Shown in pieces: positions 6,225 through 6,300 of a DNA stretch of 6,300 nucleotides. The stretch is taken from contig JAADEA010000139.1 in NCBI GenBank assembly GCA_013153675.1, forward strand, positions 1-6,300, in the 5' to 3' direction. Origin of the DNA: Campylobacterota bacterium. Lineage in GTDB: Bacteria; Campylobacterota; Campylobacteria; Campylobacterales; Sulfurovaceae. Position 1 is the stretch's first letter. The number at the start of each line of letters is the position of its first letter. Position numbers and translations under genes: made by a program. Below the pieces are notes generated by a model that ran no database searches, was not told the origin of the DNA, and saw only the letters and a program-made list of their open reading frames with translations.

Positions 6225-6300
6225 TTTAGATAGTAATAAAAAAACTCCTTTTAGAAAAGTAGATATAAAATACCAAAAGTATTCTAATAAATTAGAGTTT
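6217..6300 (+). CDS. Third gene of the lut operon, partial (28 N-terminal codons); lutC position
   Basis: An ATG at 6217 follows AAGGAG (6204-6209) with seven bases between, overlaps the lutB stop by eight bases, and stays open to the window edge in frame. The visible peptide starts MFNLDSNKKTPFRKVDIKY and is charged, with no signal peptide or membrane segment. Operon position suggests lutC, a LUD-domain protein of about 200-240 residues. However, the visible part does not show a leader I recognise as LutC (usually a short helix like I-L-x-x-I-R-x-A-L), so the product could differ. The gene itself is well supported; the identity is inference from context. Confidence 0.7.
   Translation, partial: MFNLDSNKKTPFRKVDIKYQKYSNKLEF

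Noticed and set aside
1..6300. Mobile elements, CRISPR, tRNA/rRNA genes, riboswitches, toxin-antitoxin or phage genes
   Set aside because: No terminal inverted repeats, spaced direct repeats, RNA-gene signatures or typical proteins were seen. Base composition and codon use look uniform across the window.

Overview
The window is A+T-rich (roughly 30% G+C by eye). Arg is mostly AGA, Lys and Ile are abundant, and genes are packed with start-stop overlaps. Together with the LutA/LutB pair, a MidA-type methyltransferase with the E-I-G-A-H-x-G motif, and argD followed by a TolC-like gene, this suggests a member of the Campylobacterota (Epsilonproteobacteria). I cannot name the genus. There are no rRNA or tRNA genes, insertion sequences, CRISPR arrays or other mobile-element signs, and no gene-free stretch over 300 bases. 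It reads as ordinary chromosomal housekeeping sequence.

Left block (1-2915, minus strand, read right to left): an extended -10 promoter at 2907-2915 precedes argD (acetylornithine/N-succinyl-diaminopimelate aminotransferase, arginine and possibly lysine/peptidoglycan synthesis). argD overlaps by one base (TAATG) a TolC-family outer-membrane efflux protein gene. That gene overlaps by four bases (TTGA) a MidA/NDUFAF7-type SAM-dependent methyltransferase gene that runs off the left edge. The three are very probably one translationally coupled operon.

Middle block (2945-4105, minus strand): an extended -10 promoter at 4097-4105 drives a gene for an unrecognised 286-residue cytoplasmic protein. 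It is coupled by an ATGA overlap to a small lipoprotein with a cysteine-reduced Kazal-like domain. A short intrinsic terminator at 2945-2964, starting inside the lipoprotein stop codon, separates this pair from the argD operon.

Right block (4145-6300, plus strand): a divergent extended -10 promoter drives lutA and lutB, then the first 28 codons of a third gene. All overlap slightly (11 and 8 bases). LutA and LutB are iron-sulfur subunits of the NAD-independent L-lactate oxidation complex (LutABC), which feeds pyruvate and electrons to the respiratory chain. The third gene occupies the usual lutC position, but its visible N-terminus is not diagnostic.

I found no clearly new system. The most notable points are a nine-T tract in the TolC-like signal peptide that could allow phase variation, the paired loss of one disulfide in the Kazal-like lipoprotein, the uncharacterised protein encoded with it, near-identical face-to-face extended -10 promoters between the middle and right blocks, and two start-site corrections.
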